Part shown: one piece after another, positions 1-5,754 of the stretch | Position numbering within the stretch: position 1 is the first letter of the stretch | Layout: every line of letters begins with the position of its first letter | Source of the DNA: an uncultured Bacilli bacterium | Lineage (GTDB): Bacteria > Bacillota_I > Bacilli_A > RF39 > UBA660 | DNA length: 12,030 nucleotides | Reading direction: 5' to 3' | NCBI GenBank assembly: GCA_934096785.1 | Contig: CAKONA010000012.1 | Span: 1 to 12,030 of the forward strand | The notes under the pieces: generated by a model | Told to the model about the DNA's origin: nothing | The model's input: the letters and a program-made list of their open reading frames with translations, nothing else | Databases searched by the model: none | Translations under genes and position numbers: made by a program

Positions 1-1187
1 TGATTTACTTTTGAAGCTCCTGCATCATAATCTATTGGAAATATATTAGCATTTGGATATAACATTCTAAGTGTTCTAATTGTGCCTTTACCTACTATAT
101 GGTTTGGAAGACATCCGAATGGTTGAGCACATATAATGTTGTTGTATCCGTTTTCGATTAGTTCTGCGACTTCTCCTGGTAAAAGCCATCCTTCTCCCAT
201 GTTAACTCCTCTATCTATAATGTTGTCTGCTAACTTTTTGATTCTCTTAAATGGAGTTGGACAGACAAATTCAGGATATGGTTTTAGTGCTTCTTCCATG
301 TCTTTTTCCCATGATGATGCGATAGTCTGTACTGTTTTTCCTGAATACATTTTTATTCTATTTTTACCATAGTACTTGTGATTAATCTCTCCATCAGAAA
401 AACAGAATTCAAAGAATGCGAGTACTCCTGGTACCATGAATTCACATCCTTCTTTAAGTAGAAATTCTTCTAAATTGTTGTTACCAAGAGGAGAATATTT
501 TACGTATATCTCCCCTACGATACCAACTTTTTTAAGATTTTTCTTTGCTCTTTTTATCTCATGAAAACTTTTAGCAATGTCTTTAAGATTCTTTTTCATG
601 TCTCTATTATTAAGACTTTTCTTTGATGCGAAGTCTGTTGTTAGTTTATTAATCCAGTAATCTACTAGCTTATCAGTTTCACCTTTTTTCTTTTCGTATG
701 GTTTTGTTTGATTCTTTAAAAGCATTATGAAGTCTCCATAGATAATTGCTCTTAAGGACATATACATCATCATTGGAGTTAGTTTAAATCCACTACATTT
801 TTCAATATTACTTGTGCTTACTGAGATAACTGGAATGTAATCATATCCCATGTTTTCTAGTGCTTTTCTAAGTAAACAAATGTAATTAGATGCTCTACAA
901 CCACCACCTGTTTGAAATTGAATTAATGCTATCTTGTGTGTATCATAATCCCCACTTTTAATGGCATATAGTTGTTGTCCAATCGCACATATAGCTGGAT
1001 AGCAAATGTCATTATGTAGATAGCTTAGTCCTGTATCAATGACTTCTTTTCCATTATAGTGAAGTACTTCTACATTGTATCCATATATTTCAAATACTTT
1101 AGTTAGAAGTCTCATATGTATTGGAAAGATGTCTGGTGCTAAGATTGTATGAGTTTTTTTCATTTCTTTTGTAAATTCTGATGTCAT
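1..1187 (-). CDS. 2-hydroxyacyl-CoA dehydratase activase-related protein, C-terminal-type subunit (partial, 3' end beyond left edge)
   Basis: 395 codons are visible from ATG at 1187 and the frame is still open at base 1. The protein matches, from memory, the last ~430 residues of the ~1,400-residue acyl-CoA dehydratase activase-related proteins (BadF/BadG/HgdC ATPase domains followed by DUF2229 and a dehydratase-like section). Visible signatures are LAPDIFPIH near 16-24, NDICYPA with Cys62, TGGGCRASNY with Cys97, GEGW at 331-334, QPFGCLPNH with Cys359, and PIDYDAGAS at 384-391. The cysteines are of the kind that carry Fe-S clusters in this superfamily. No ATPase domain precedes it, so this is a stand-alone piece whose activase partner would have to be another gene, perhaps just past the left edge. 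The start is supported by AAAGGGA upstream. It begins 16 bases after the DUF308 stop, so the two are co-transcribed. Substrate and true enzymatic role are unknown; around 30-40 residues are probably missing. Confidence 0.85.
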   Translation of the reverse strand, partial: MTSEFTKEMKKTHTILAPDIFPIHMRLLTKVFEIYGYNVEVLHYNGKEVIDTGLSYLHNDICYPAICAIGQQLYAIKSGDYDTHKIALIQFQTGGGCRASNYICLLRKALENMGYDYIPVISVSTSNIEKCSGFKLTPMMMYMSLRAIIYGDFIMLLKNQTKPYEKKKGETDKLVDYWINKLTTDFASKKSLNNRDMKKNLKDIAKSFHEIKRAKKNLKKVGIVGEIYVKYSPLGNNNLEEFLLKEGCEFMVPGVLAFFEFCFSDGEINHKYYGKNRIKMYSGKTVQTIASSWEKDMEEALKPYPEFVCPTPFKRIKKLADNIIDRGVNMGEGWLLPGEVAELIENGYNNIICAQPFGCLPNHIVGKGTIRTLRMLYPNANIFPIDYDAGASKVN

Positions 1188-1203
1188 ATATGTTCCCTTT
1201 CAT

Positions 1204-1755
1204 TTAGTTTTTCTTTTCTTTAAAGATTTTTACTGATGTGATAACTGTTATTAAACTAAGAATACCTTCTACTAAAAGGTTAGCTCCAAGTAATATAGTT
1301 AATACCATTCCGCTTTCACTAGGTTTTACCATTAATGTGATTCCACAAATACATGCAAGTATTGCGAATATTAAGATTAAGTACCATTCACGGATACCAA
1401 ACTTACGTGCATCATTTGCGATATGCATTTTGAACATACTATCTGTGAATATTGAAAGTCCAAGTGCGATACAGATGAAGTTAATGAATCCGGTTGGACG
1501 TATTAATATGATTATACCAAGTACGATAAGTAAAATACCGAATGGTAAATCATATTGGAATGCTAAACGATATAGGTCATTTGAGAAGTAACCAAATAGT
1601 TTAATCATACCAAATGCGATTAGTAAGATTGCACACATTATAACTAGTAATGTTTGTGAGAATGCAGGATTAATCATAAGTACAAGTCCTAAAATGCATA
1701 GAATGATAGACATAACTATGTAACTTGTTTTAGCTATACGTATAAATTTACTCAT
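1204..1755 (-). CDS. DUF308/HdeD-like six-helix integral membrane protein
   Basis: 183 residues, almost all hydrophobic, with six probable membrane helices (about 10-28, 34-55, 70-86, 88-108, 124-143 and 150-175). The helices come as three hairpins. Each hairpin's first helix runs through Gly-rich sequence and ends in a short polar turn with proline (NP at 29-30, RP at 86-87, KP at 144-145). This threefold layout and the size fit the DUF308 family, which includes the acid-resistance protein HdeD of enterics; the molecular function in Firmicutes is not known. A very strong ribosome binding site (AAAGGAGG) lies 7 bases before the ATG. It is the first gene of a unit with the dehydratase-activase-like gene downstream, and the TetR gene lies 122 bases upstream on the same strand. 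Membrane location is secure; role is inference only. Confidence 0.85.
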   Translation of the reverse strand: MSKFIRIAKTSYIVMSIILCILGLVLMINPAFSQTLLVIMCAILLIAFGMIKLFGYFSNDLYRLAFQYDLPFGILLIVLGIIILIRPTGFINFICIALGLSIFTDSMFKMHIANDARKFGIREWYLILIFAILACICGITLMVKPSESGMVLTILLGANLLVEGILSLITVITSVKIFKEKKN

Positions 1756-1783
1756 CTTAGTTCCTCCTTTCCATTATATAAAT

Positions 1784-1812
1784 AGTATAACCTTTGAAAT
1801 TAATTTTTTAAA
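1784..1812 (-). promoter_or_regulatory. Candidate promoter for the DUF308 / activase-like operon
   Basis: On the minus strand TTTAAA (1807-1812) is followed after 17 bases by TATACT (1784-1789), about 30 bases before the DUF308 start codon. The -35 matches consensus at 4 of 6 positions. A second TATAAT-like string at 1773-1778 has no good -35. Nothing here resembles a strong terminator for the upstream tetR gene, so read-through from tetR is also possible. Confidence 0.4.
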
Positions 1813-1877
1813 TGGGCAGTTTTGGTTTAGTGTTTAGTTTTTAGACAAATGAAGTGAAATGCACAAAAAAAAGAATA

Positions 1878-2432
1878 TTAACTTTGATGTCTTTCGATGA
1901 ACTCTAGTAATATTTCTTTAGTTATTTTTGTGTAAATTAAGTATTCTTTTATGTATTCTTCATCTAAGTTTCTAGATAGCCAATCAACGCAGAAACCGAA
2001 GAATTGGCACTTGATGAAACTTATTAGAAACTGTTTATCCTTTTGACTTATGTTCATATCTTTTGTTATTGAGTTTATTAGTGTTCTTACGGTGTATTCG
2101 CATGTGTCCATTATGAAACGTTCATAGATATTTTTGTCTAGATGTTTGTAGATATTTAGTATTGTCTTTTTGTTTTCAAGTGTATATTTGATTGCAACTT
2201 CGACAGCGGTATCTATTGAATCTATAGTTGGATAGTTTTTGATTAAAACATCAGTTTCTTCGGTGATTACACTTTCTAGTAAGTCATTTATGTCTTCGTA
2301 GTGATAATAAAATGTATTTCTGTTTACGCCACATTCGTCCACTATGTCTTTGACTGTTATTTGATTAAATGGTTTTTCTTTTAGTAGTGATATGAATGTG
2401 TCTTTGATTGCTTTTTTAGTAAAGTTTGCCAT
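1878..2432 (-). CDS. TetR/AcrR family transcriptional regulator
   Basis: 184 residues, the usual length for the family. The N-terminal helix-turn-helix runs from about residue 24 to 50: ITVKDIVDECGVNRNTFYYHY, split here as ITVKDIVDECG plus VNRNTFYYHY, the classical TetR recognition segment. The remainder is all-helical and would form the ligand-binding and dimer domain; it resembles the short C-terminal domains of DhaS/FasR-like regulators rather than classical TetR. Start ATG at 2432 has GAGGT about 8 bases upstream. It has its own strong promoter (2451-2479) overlapping the divergent promoter of the charged orphan gene. By position, likely targets are itself, the divergent gene and the DUF308/activase-like operon just downstream. 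The effector is unknown; a fatty-acyl or acyl-CoA ligand is a guess from the neighbouring gene. Confidence 0.92.
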   Translation of the reverse strand: MANFTKKAIKDTFISLLKEKPFNQITVKDIVDECGVNRNTFYYHYEDINDLLESVITEETDVLIKNYPTIDSIDTAVEVAIKYTLENKKTILNIYKHLDKNIYERFIMDTCEYTVRTLINSITKDMNISQKDKQFLISFIKCQFFGFCVDWLSRNLDEEYIKEYLIYTKITKEILLEFIERHQS

Positions 2433-2450
2433 AATGTTACCTCATAAAGT

Positions 2451-2479
2451 ATTATACAATAAGTTTATGAATATTTCAA
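2451..2479 (-). promoter_or_regulatory. tetR promoter (TTGAAA-17-TATAAT)
   Basis: Minus-strand TTGAAA (2474-2479), spacer of exactly 17 bases, TATAAT (2451-2456), then GAGGT and ATG at 2432. This is a near-consensus sigma-70/SigA promoter. An inverted repeat, ATATTT-CA-AAATAT at 2471-2484, covers the -35 box and also lies just upstream of the opposing -10 box, so one bound repressor could block both directions. In DNA this AT-rich such a short palindrome can occur by chance. Confidence 0.7.
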
Positions 2480-2485
2480 AATATA

Positions 2486-2494
2486 TGGTATACT
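2486..2494 (+). promoter_or_regulatory. Extended -10 promoter of the divergent orphan gene
   Basis: TGG followed by TATACT (2489-2494) on the plus strand is an extended -10 element, 20 bases before the ATG at 2514. No good -35 is seen at 16-18 bases, which is typical of promoters relying on the TGn motif. Its upstream half overlaps the tetR promoter on the other strand. Confidence 0.55.
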
Positions 2495-2513
2495 CTATGT
2501 AGAGGTGTATTCC

Positions 2514-2972
2514 ATGAAAATGTATGATTATGATAAGATTATTAAGAAACTAAAGCTTGATGAAGTTAGTGATGAAGTGAAACTCGAAAGATTAGAAAAG
2601 TGTGTGTCAGAGAGATATGATACTTTGATTAGGTTTTATAATTATTATTTGAGTTTGAATAAAGATAATGATGATGAGTATAGCGGTCATATTAAAAGTA
2701 TTAAGAATAGTAAGGCTAAGACTATAAATGGATATTTAGATTTAATAAAGAAAATTGTTAATACTACTAATGTGATAGCTGGTAAGACTATTTCACTTAA
2801 TACTGAGATACATAGAAAAGAAAAAGAGAAAAGAAAGAAAAAACATGGAATACTAAAGACAATGTTATTTGGTTCTTTATTTAAAGATAAGAAAGTTAAG
2901 TGTACTAAAGAATTTAGTTTTGAAGAAGAAGAACTTGAAGATGATGACTTTCATTTTGAAGATCCTGATTAA
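2514..2972 (+). CDS. Highly charged small hypothetical protein with basic cluster and acidic tail
   Basis: I do not recognise this protein. I place the start at the ATG at 2514 because AGAGG (2501-2505) sits 8 bases before it; the in-frame GTG at 2505 overlaps that site and is unlikely. The result is 152 residues. Order of features: an all-helical charged N-terminal half (about 1-90), a Lys/Arg/Glu stretch at 101-110 (RKEKEKRKKK), a short hydrophobic or amphipathic segment around 113-123 (ILKTMLFGSLF), a lysine-rich patch, and a C-terminal tail of Glu/Asp with Phe (137-152). The basic-hydrophobic-acidic layout could mean membrane-surface or nucleic-acid contact with a self-shielding tail, but this is inference. 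It is transcribed divergently from tetR and ends at a convergent terminator, so it forms a single-gene unit probably under TetR control. Confidence 0.75.
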   Translation: MKMYDYDKIIKKLKLDEVSDEVKLERLEKCVSERYDTLIRFYNYYLSLNKDNDDEYSGHIKSIKNSKAKTINGYLDLIKKIVNTTNVIAGKTISLNTEIHRKEKEKRKKKHGILKTMLFGSLFKDKKVKCTKEFSFEEEELEDDDFHFEDPD

Positions 2973-2976
2973 AAAT

Positions 2977-3015
2977 AAAGAGATTGTAAATTTACTTTAT
3001 GTTTACAATCTCTTT
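2977..3015. terminator. Bidirectional terminator between converging genes
   Basis: A perfect 14-base-pair stem pairs AAAGAGATTGTAAA (2977-2990) with TTTACAATCTCTTT (3002-3015) around an 11-base loop. The plus-strand gene ends 4 bases before it. The minus-strand acetyltransferase stop codon overlaps its right edge. On the minus strand the stem is followed by ATTTTTAA, and on the plus strand the stem itself ends in TTTT, so it can serve both directions. Confidence 0.85.
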
Positions 3016-3503
3016 TACATTGATATGTCTTTTATAACAGTATGCATTCTTGGATGATATCCTTTCTTAGAATAGAAATTGAATGCATTTTTGTTATAGG
3101 CAAATACATCTATAATGATATGAGTACAGTCTTTAGATTTAAAGTATTCTTCGATTTTGTCCATTAAAAGGTTTCCAACTCCTTTACTTCTTGTGTTTTT
3201 GCTTACGATTAGTTCTGTAACTTCTCCTCTTCTTGGACATTTGTAATCTAGATAATCATACTCTTTATATGGAAAGATGCATCCCATTATTAGACCTACT
3301 ACTTTGTTATTATCTATTGCTAGGTAGCATTTGCCTTCGTTTTCGTTTACATCTTTTAAATCTAATAGAGCCATTTTATCTCTATAGTCATCATGTAATC
3401 TATCTAAATTGTCTTCATCTATTGAGATGATGTATTCTTCTAATTCTACTAATAAGTCTTTTACATCTTCTAAATATTTCTCTTCGTATTCAATTATGTT
3501 CAT
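3015..3503 (-). CDS. GNAT family N-acetyltransferase
   Basis: 162 residues, the standard length of a single-domain GNAT enzyme, which transfers an acetyl group from acetyl-CoA to an amine. Motif A is clear: ELIVSKNTRSKGVGNLLM at 97-114, with the R-x-x-G-x-G pyrophosphate-binding loop at Arg105, Gly108 and Gly110. Motif B is visible as AFNFYSKKGYHP at 140-151. The substrate cannot be told; the acidic N-terminal half, which forms the substrate pocket, is not distinctive. The ATG overlaps the stop of the upstream hydrolase gene (ATGA arrangement), with AAAGAGGT as ribosome binding site inside that gene, so translation is coupled. It is the last gene of the Nudix-SWIM-hydrolase-GNAT operon and ends at the convergent terminator. 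Confidence 0.92.
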   Translation of the reverse strand: MNIIEYEEKYLEDVKDLLVELEEYIISIDEDNLDRLHDDYRDKMALLDLKDVNENEGKCYLAIDNNKVVGLIMGCIFPYKEYDYLDYKCPRRGEVTELIVSKNTRSKGVGNLLMDKIEEYFKSKDCTHIIIDVFAYNKNAFNFYSKKGYHPRMHTVIKDISM

Positions 3504-4252
3504 TTTACCTCTTTGTCATTTTCAGTTATTCCATTTGGGAATGATAGGATGCTTGTTTTGTTCTTGAAGAATTTTATTATTAGGTCTGTTGCTTTTCCTT
3601 TTTTGTTTTCTCTAAATACATCGTGTGTTATTTTTTCTAACATTACTAGTTTCTTTAAGTTGTTTTGAACACTACTGTAAGCGTAATCAACTGATTCTTG
3701 AGGAACTATGAAGTCTGCGGTACCTCTAAATATTAGTGTTGGTACTTTTACATCTTTGATATTGTCTTGTAGGTCTTTTACTATTTTAAAGAATTCTACG
3801 TAGCAGTTAGCTGGTAGTTTTAGTAATCTATTTGTTACTAGTCCTGCGCCATATTCTTCAAATATTTTTGGTGTTGAAGTAAGTGCGGTGTTGATATTAA
3901 ATTTTGTGTTTTCAAAACCACTTATTCTAAATGCTGGAGCTACTAGAACTAATTTTTTTACTTGTGGATATTTTGATGCTACATATGAAGCTAGTACTCC
4001 ACCCATAGAGTGACCTATTACATATATATTTTCGTATCCATTTTTTATTAAGAATTCCATTTCACTATCTACTTTTTTAACCCAGTCTTTGTATGTTATT
4101 TTCTTTTTAAAGTCACCATCATGTCCAGGTAATGTGAATGTAAATACATCATAGTTGCCAATTAACTCTAGTCTATGTGTTAGGTATTCTTGGTCGTATA
4201 CTCCTCCTGCGAAACCATGAATTACTAATATTGCTTTTCTAAATAATTTCAT
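3500..4252 (-). CDS. Alpha/beta hydrolase (carboxylesterase / monoacylglycerol lipase-like)
   Basis: 250 residues with a complete serine hydrolase triad. The oxyanion-hole HGFAGG motif is at 12-17, the nucleophile elbow GHSMGG at 80-85 (Ser82), the acid at Asp180 in FRGTADFIVP, and the histidine at His210 in KITHDVF. Length and the HG-F-x-G start resemble Est30/YvaK-type carboxylesterases and small monoacylglycerol lipases. No signal peptide is present, so it acts in the cytoplasm, probably on short or medium acyl esters. A lid or cap region is around 108-160. AAGGAAGTGAT precedes the ATG. It follows the SWIM gene by 32 bases and overlaps the GNAT gene by 4 bases. The natural substrate is not deducible. 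Confidence 0.9.
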   Translation of the reverse strand: MKLFRKAILVIHGFAGGVYDQEYLTHRLELIGNYDVFTFTLPGHDGDFKKKITYKDWVKKVDSEMEFLIKNGYENIYVIGHSMGGVLASYVASKYPQVKKLVLVAPAFRISGFENTKFNINTALTSTPKIFEEYGAGLVTNRLLKLPANCYVEFFKIVKDLQDNIKDVKVPTLIFRGTADFIVPQESVDYAYSSVQNNLKKLVMLEKITHDVFRENKKGKATDLIIKFFKNKTSILSFPNGITENDKEVK

Positions 4253-4272
4253 ATGATCACTTCCTTATTAAC

Positions 4273-4301
4273 ATTCTATCATATTTATTTGTTACTTTCT
4301 A
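4273..4301 (-). promoter_or_regulatory. Possible internal operon promoter before the hydrolase gene
   Basis: Minus-strand TGA-TAGAAT (the -10 is 4273-4278) looks like an extended -10 box, with a weak TAGAAA (4296-4301) 17 bases upstream, partly inside the end of the SWIM gene. It could give extra expression of the hydrolase and acetyltransferase. The match is modest and AT-rich DNA throws up such strings often. Confidence 0.25.
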
Positions 4302-5313
4302 TTATCTCTTCTATTGCATGTGTCAAACTTTCATCTTCATCATCTTCGATTACTGTCCAGATTGGTTTATTGTTTTCATCTAAGACAGGTACTAGTTCTA
4401 ACTCTCCTTGATTGTTTACTATTTCTAGTTTGTCTTCTACGATGCCTGTACAAAGGAAATAGTCGTATGAGAAGACTTTTTCAATTAGATTCTTTGTATT
4501 GTTTTTGTGTGATATTTTATAGAATCTTATGTAGTTCTCATTTCTTATTGCTAGTAAAACTGCATACATGTGTTTACAGAAGAATTCACATGGACAGTTA
4601 CAGTAAAGTTGAAGTTTCTTTTCTTCTTCATTGTATCTTACTATAACAAGGTAGTCTTGTGTTCCTTCTACTACTGCAAAATATCTATCATCTATTTTTT
4701 CTAGAAATAATACGCTATCATTATAATAATATTCTTCTCCACGTTCAATGATTTTAGGTGCGAATATTTCATCAATATCATCATTGAATAAGTCAAATGA
4801 GAATTCTTTTTTATACTCGTATTTAGTTGTTTGATGTGTTAGACTTGATATCATTTGGTTGAAGAAACAGTCTAACTTGCTTGGTAGATTTTGGAATATG
4901 AAAAGAAGAATATTATAGACATAGACTACACTTTCTGGTATGTATGTGTTAAACATTACATGTACTTTTTCCATGTCTTCTACATTTACATCTAAAATTA
5001 CTATTCCTTTTTCAGCGAGATTTTCTTCTACGTATGTATAATCAATATCTTTTAGATTGTGCATATTGTCTATAAATATATTTATCTTATCTTCTGGAAT
5101 GTATTCTGTACTTATATATTTATCTATGTGTTTTGTATCAGTTAGAGATAAATCAAACCAACTAAGTTTGTATGTCTTTGTACTTTTTAGTTTGTCTATT
5201 CTAATGTAAAGACTATAAGACTCATAGTCGTAGAGTGTTAATTCTAAAAGATTTTTGTCTTTCTTAAAGTATTGTTTGATTGCATTTAGTTTTTTGTCTA
5301 TTTCTTTATTCAT
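4285..5313 (-). CDS. SWIM zinc-finger domain protein of unknown function
   Basis: 342 residues. A SWIM-type zinc-binding signature CxC...CxH is present: Cys238, Cys240, Cys246 and His248, followed by the usual hydrophobic helix MYAVLLAI. The segment just before it (RGEEYYYNDSV at 191-201, preceded by IFAPKIIE) is the typical lead-in of bacterial SWIM proteins. SWIM domains bind DNA or protein partners and occur in SWI2/SNF2 helicases and MuDR transposases. Here there is no helicase or nuclease domain, and residues 1-175 match nothing I recognise. The C-terminal tail is acidic (EDDEDES near 323-329). AAAGGA precedes the ATG, which lies 8 bases inside the end of the Nudix gene, so translation is coupled. 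The shared operon with a Nudix enzyme suggests a cytoplasmic accessory role, which is inference. Confidence 0.82.
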   Translation of the reverse strand: MNKEIDKKLNAIKQYFKKDKNLLELTLYDYESYSLYIRIDKLKSTKTYKLSWFDLSLTDTKHIDKYISTEYIPEDKINIFIDNMHNLKDIDYTYVEENLAEKGIVILDVNVEDMEKVHVMFNTYIPESVVYVYNILLFIFQNLPSKLDCFFNQMISSLTHQTTKYEYKKEFSFDLFNDDIDEIFAPKIIERGEEYYYNDSVLFLEKIDDRYFAVVEGTQDYLVIVRYNEEEKKLQLYCNCPCEFFCKHMYAVLLAIRNENYIRFYKISHKNNTKNLIEKVFSYDYFLCTGIVEDKLEIVNNQGELELVPVLDENNKPIWTVIEDDEDESLTHAIEEIIESNK

Positions 5314-5704
5314 AATTTGATTCCTTTAAATATGTCGCAAGTGATATGTCAGCTGGTGCGAGATTGTATGTAAGTAGGTCTTTAATGTCTATCCATTTGT
5401 ATTCATAGTGATCATGTAGTGTTATGTTTCCACTTACGTACGTGCACTCATATAGTCTTAGGTCAACTGTTTTAGTGGGATAAATGTGAACTGTATTTGT
5501 TATGTATTTTTGTGCTTTGATTGTTATCATGAATTCTTCATTAATTTCTCTTTCAATTGCTTGTTCTTCTGTTTCGTTTGGTTCAACTTTTCCTCCTGGA
5601 AACTCCCATTTGCCTAGAACACTATCGTTTCCTGTACTACGTCTTGCGATTAATATTTTATTATCTTTTTTTAATAGTGCTGCGACTACTATAATGTTTT
5701 TCAT
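5306..5704 (-). CDS. Nudix hydrolase, MutT-like (8-oxo-dGTP diphosphatase type)
   Basis: 132 residues, the length of MutT. The Nudix box is at 38-60: Gly38, Glu44, then R52-E53-I54-x-E56-E57, giving all metal-binding glutamates. It is preceded by KWEFPGGK (32-39), typical of MutT/8-oxo-dGTPases and related (deoxy)nucleoside triphosphate pyrophosphohydrolases. The late Trp (EYKWIDIKDL) and LAPAD near the end also fit MutT-like enzymes. One departure: the Gly normally found near the end of the box is Met59 (EEFMI). The expected reaction is hydrolysis of a damaged or surplus nucleoside triphosphate to the monophosphate; specificity is uncertain. A strong ribosome binding site (AAGGGGGAT) precedes the start. 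First gene of the four-gene operon. Confidence 0.9.
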   Translation of the reverse strand: MKNIIVVAALLKKDNKILIARRSTGNDSVLGKWEFPGGKVEPNETEEQAIEREINEEFMITIKAQKYITNTVHIYPTKTVDLRLYECTYVSGNITLHDHYEYKWIDIKDLLTYNLAPADISLATYLKESNYE

Positions 5705-5720
5705 TTTTCATCCCCCTTAA

Positions 5721-5749
5721 ATTATAGCAAAACAAAAAGAGTATTTCTA
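5721..5749 (-). promoter_or_regulatory. Candidate promoter of the Nudix-SWIM-hydrolase-GNAT operon
   Basis: Minus-strand TAGAAA (5744-5749), 17-base spacer, TATAAT (5721-5726), directly followed by the AAGGGGG ribosome binding site. The -10 is perfect and the -35 matches at 4 of 6 positions. The -35 falls within the terminator hairpin and the last codon region of the upstream DUF2130 gene, showing how tightly the units are packed. Confidence 0.5.
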
Positions 5750-5754
5750 CTCTT
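5728..5754 (-). terminator. Intrinsic terminator of the DUF2130 gene
   Basis: On the minus strand AAGAGTA (5748-5754) pairs with TACTCTT (5737-5743) across a GAAA tetraloop, followed by TTTGTTTTG. The stop codon TAG of the DUF2130 gene lies in the stem-loop itself. The stem is short but the tetraloop and T-rich tail make it convincing. Confidence 0.65.

Noticed and set aside
136..372. Plus-strand open frame of 78 codons
   Set aside because: Lies opposite the well-supported activase-like gene, has no ribosome binding site and a composition typical of an antisense shadow.
1238..1591. Plus-strand open frame of 117 codons
   Set aside because: Antisense to the DUF308 gene, whose membrane helices and strong ribosome binding site are clear; the reverse frame has no family features.
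2505..2513. GTG at 2505 as start of the charged orphan gene
   Set aside because: It overlaps the AGAGG ribosome binding site that is ideally spaced for the ATG at 2514.
2869..3057. Plus-strand open frame of 62 codons at the end of the orphan gene
   Set aside because: Out-of-frame overlap running through the terminator hairpin; no ribosome binding site.
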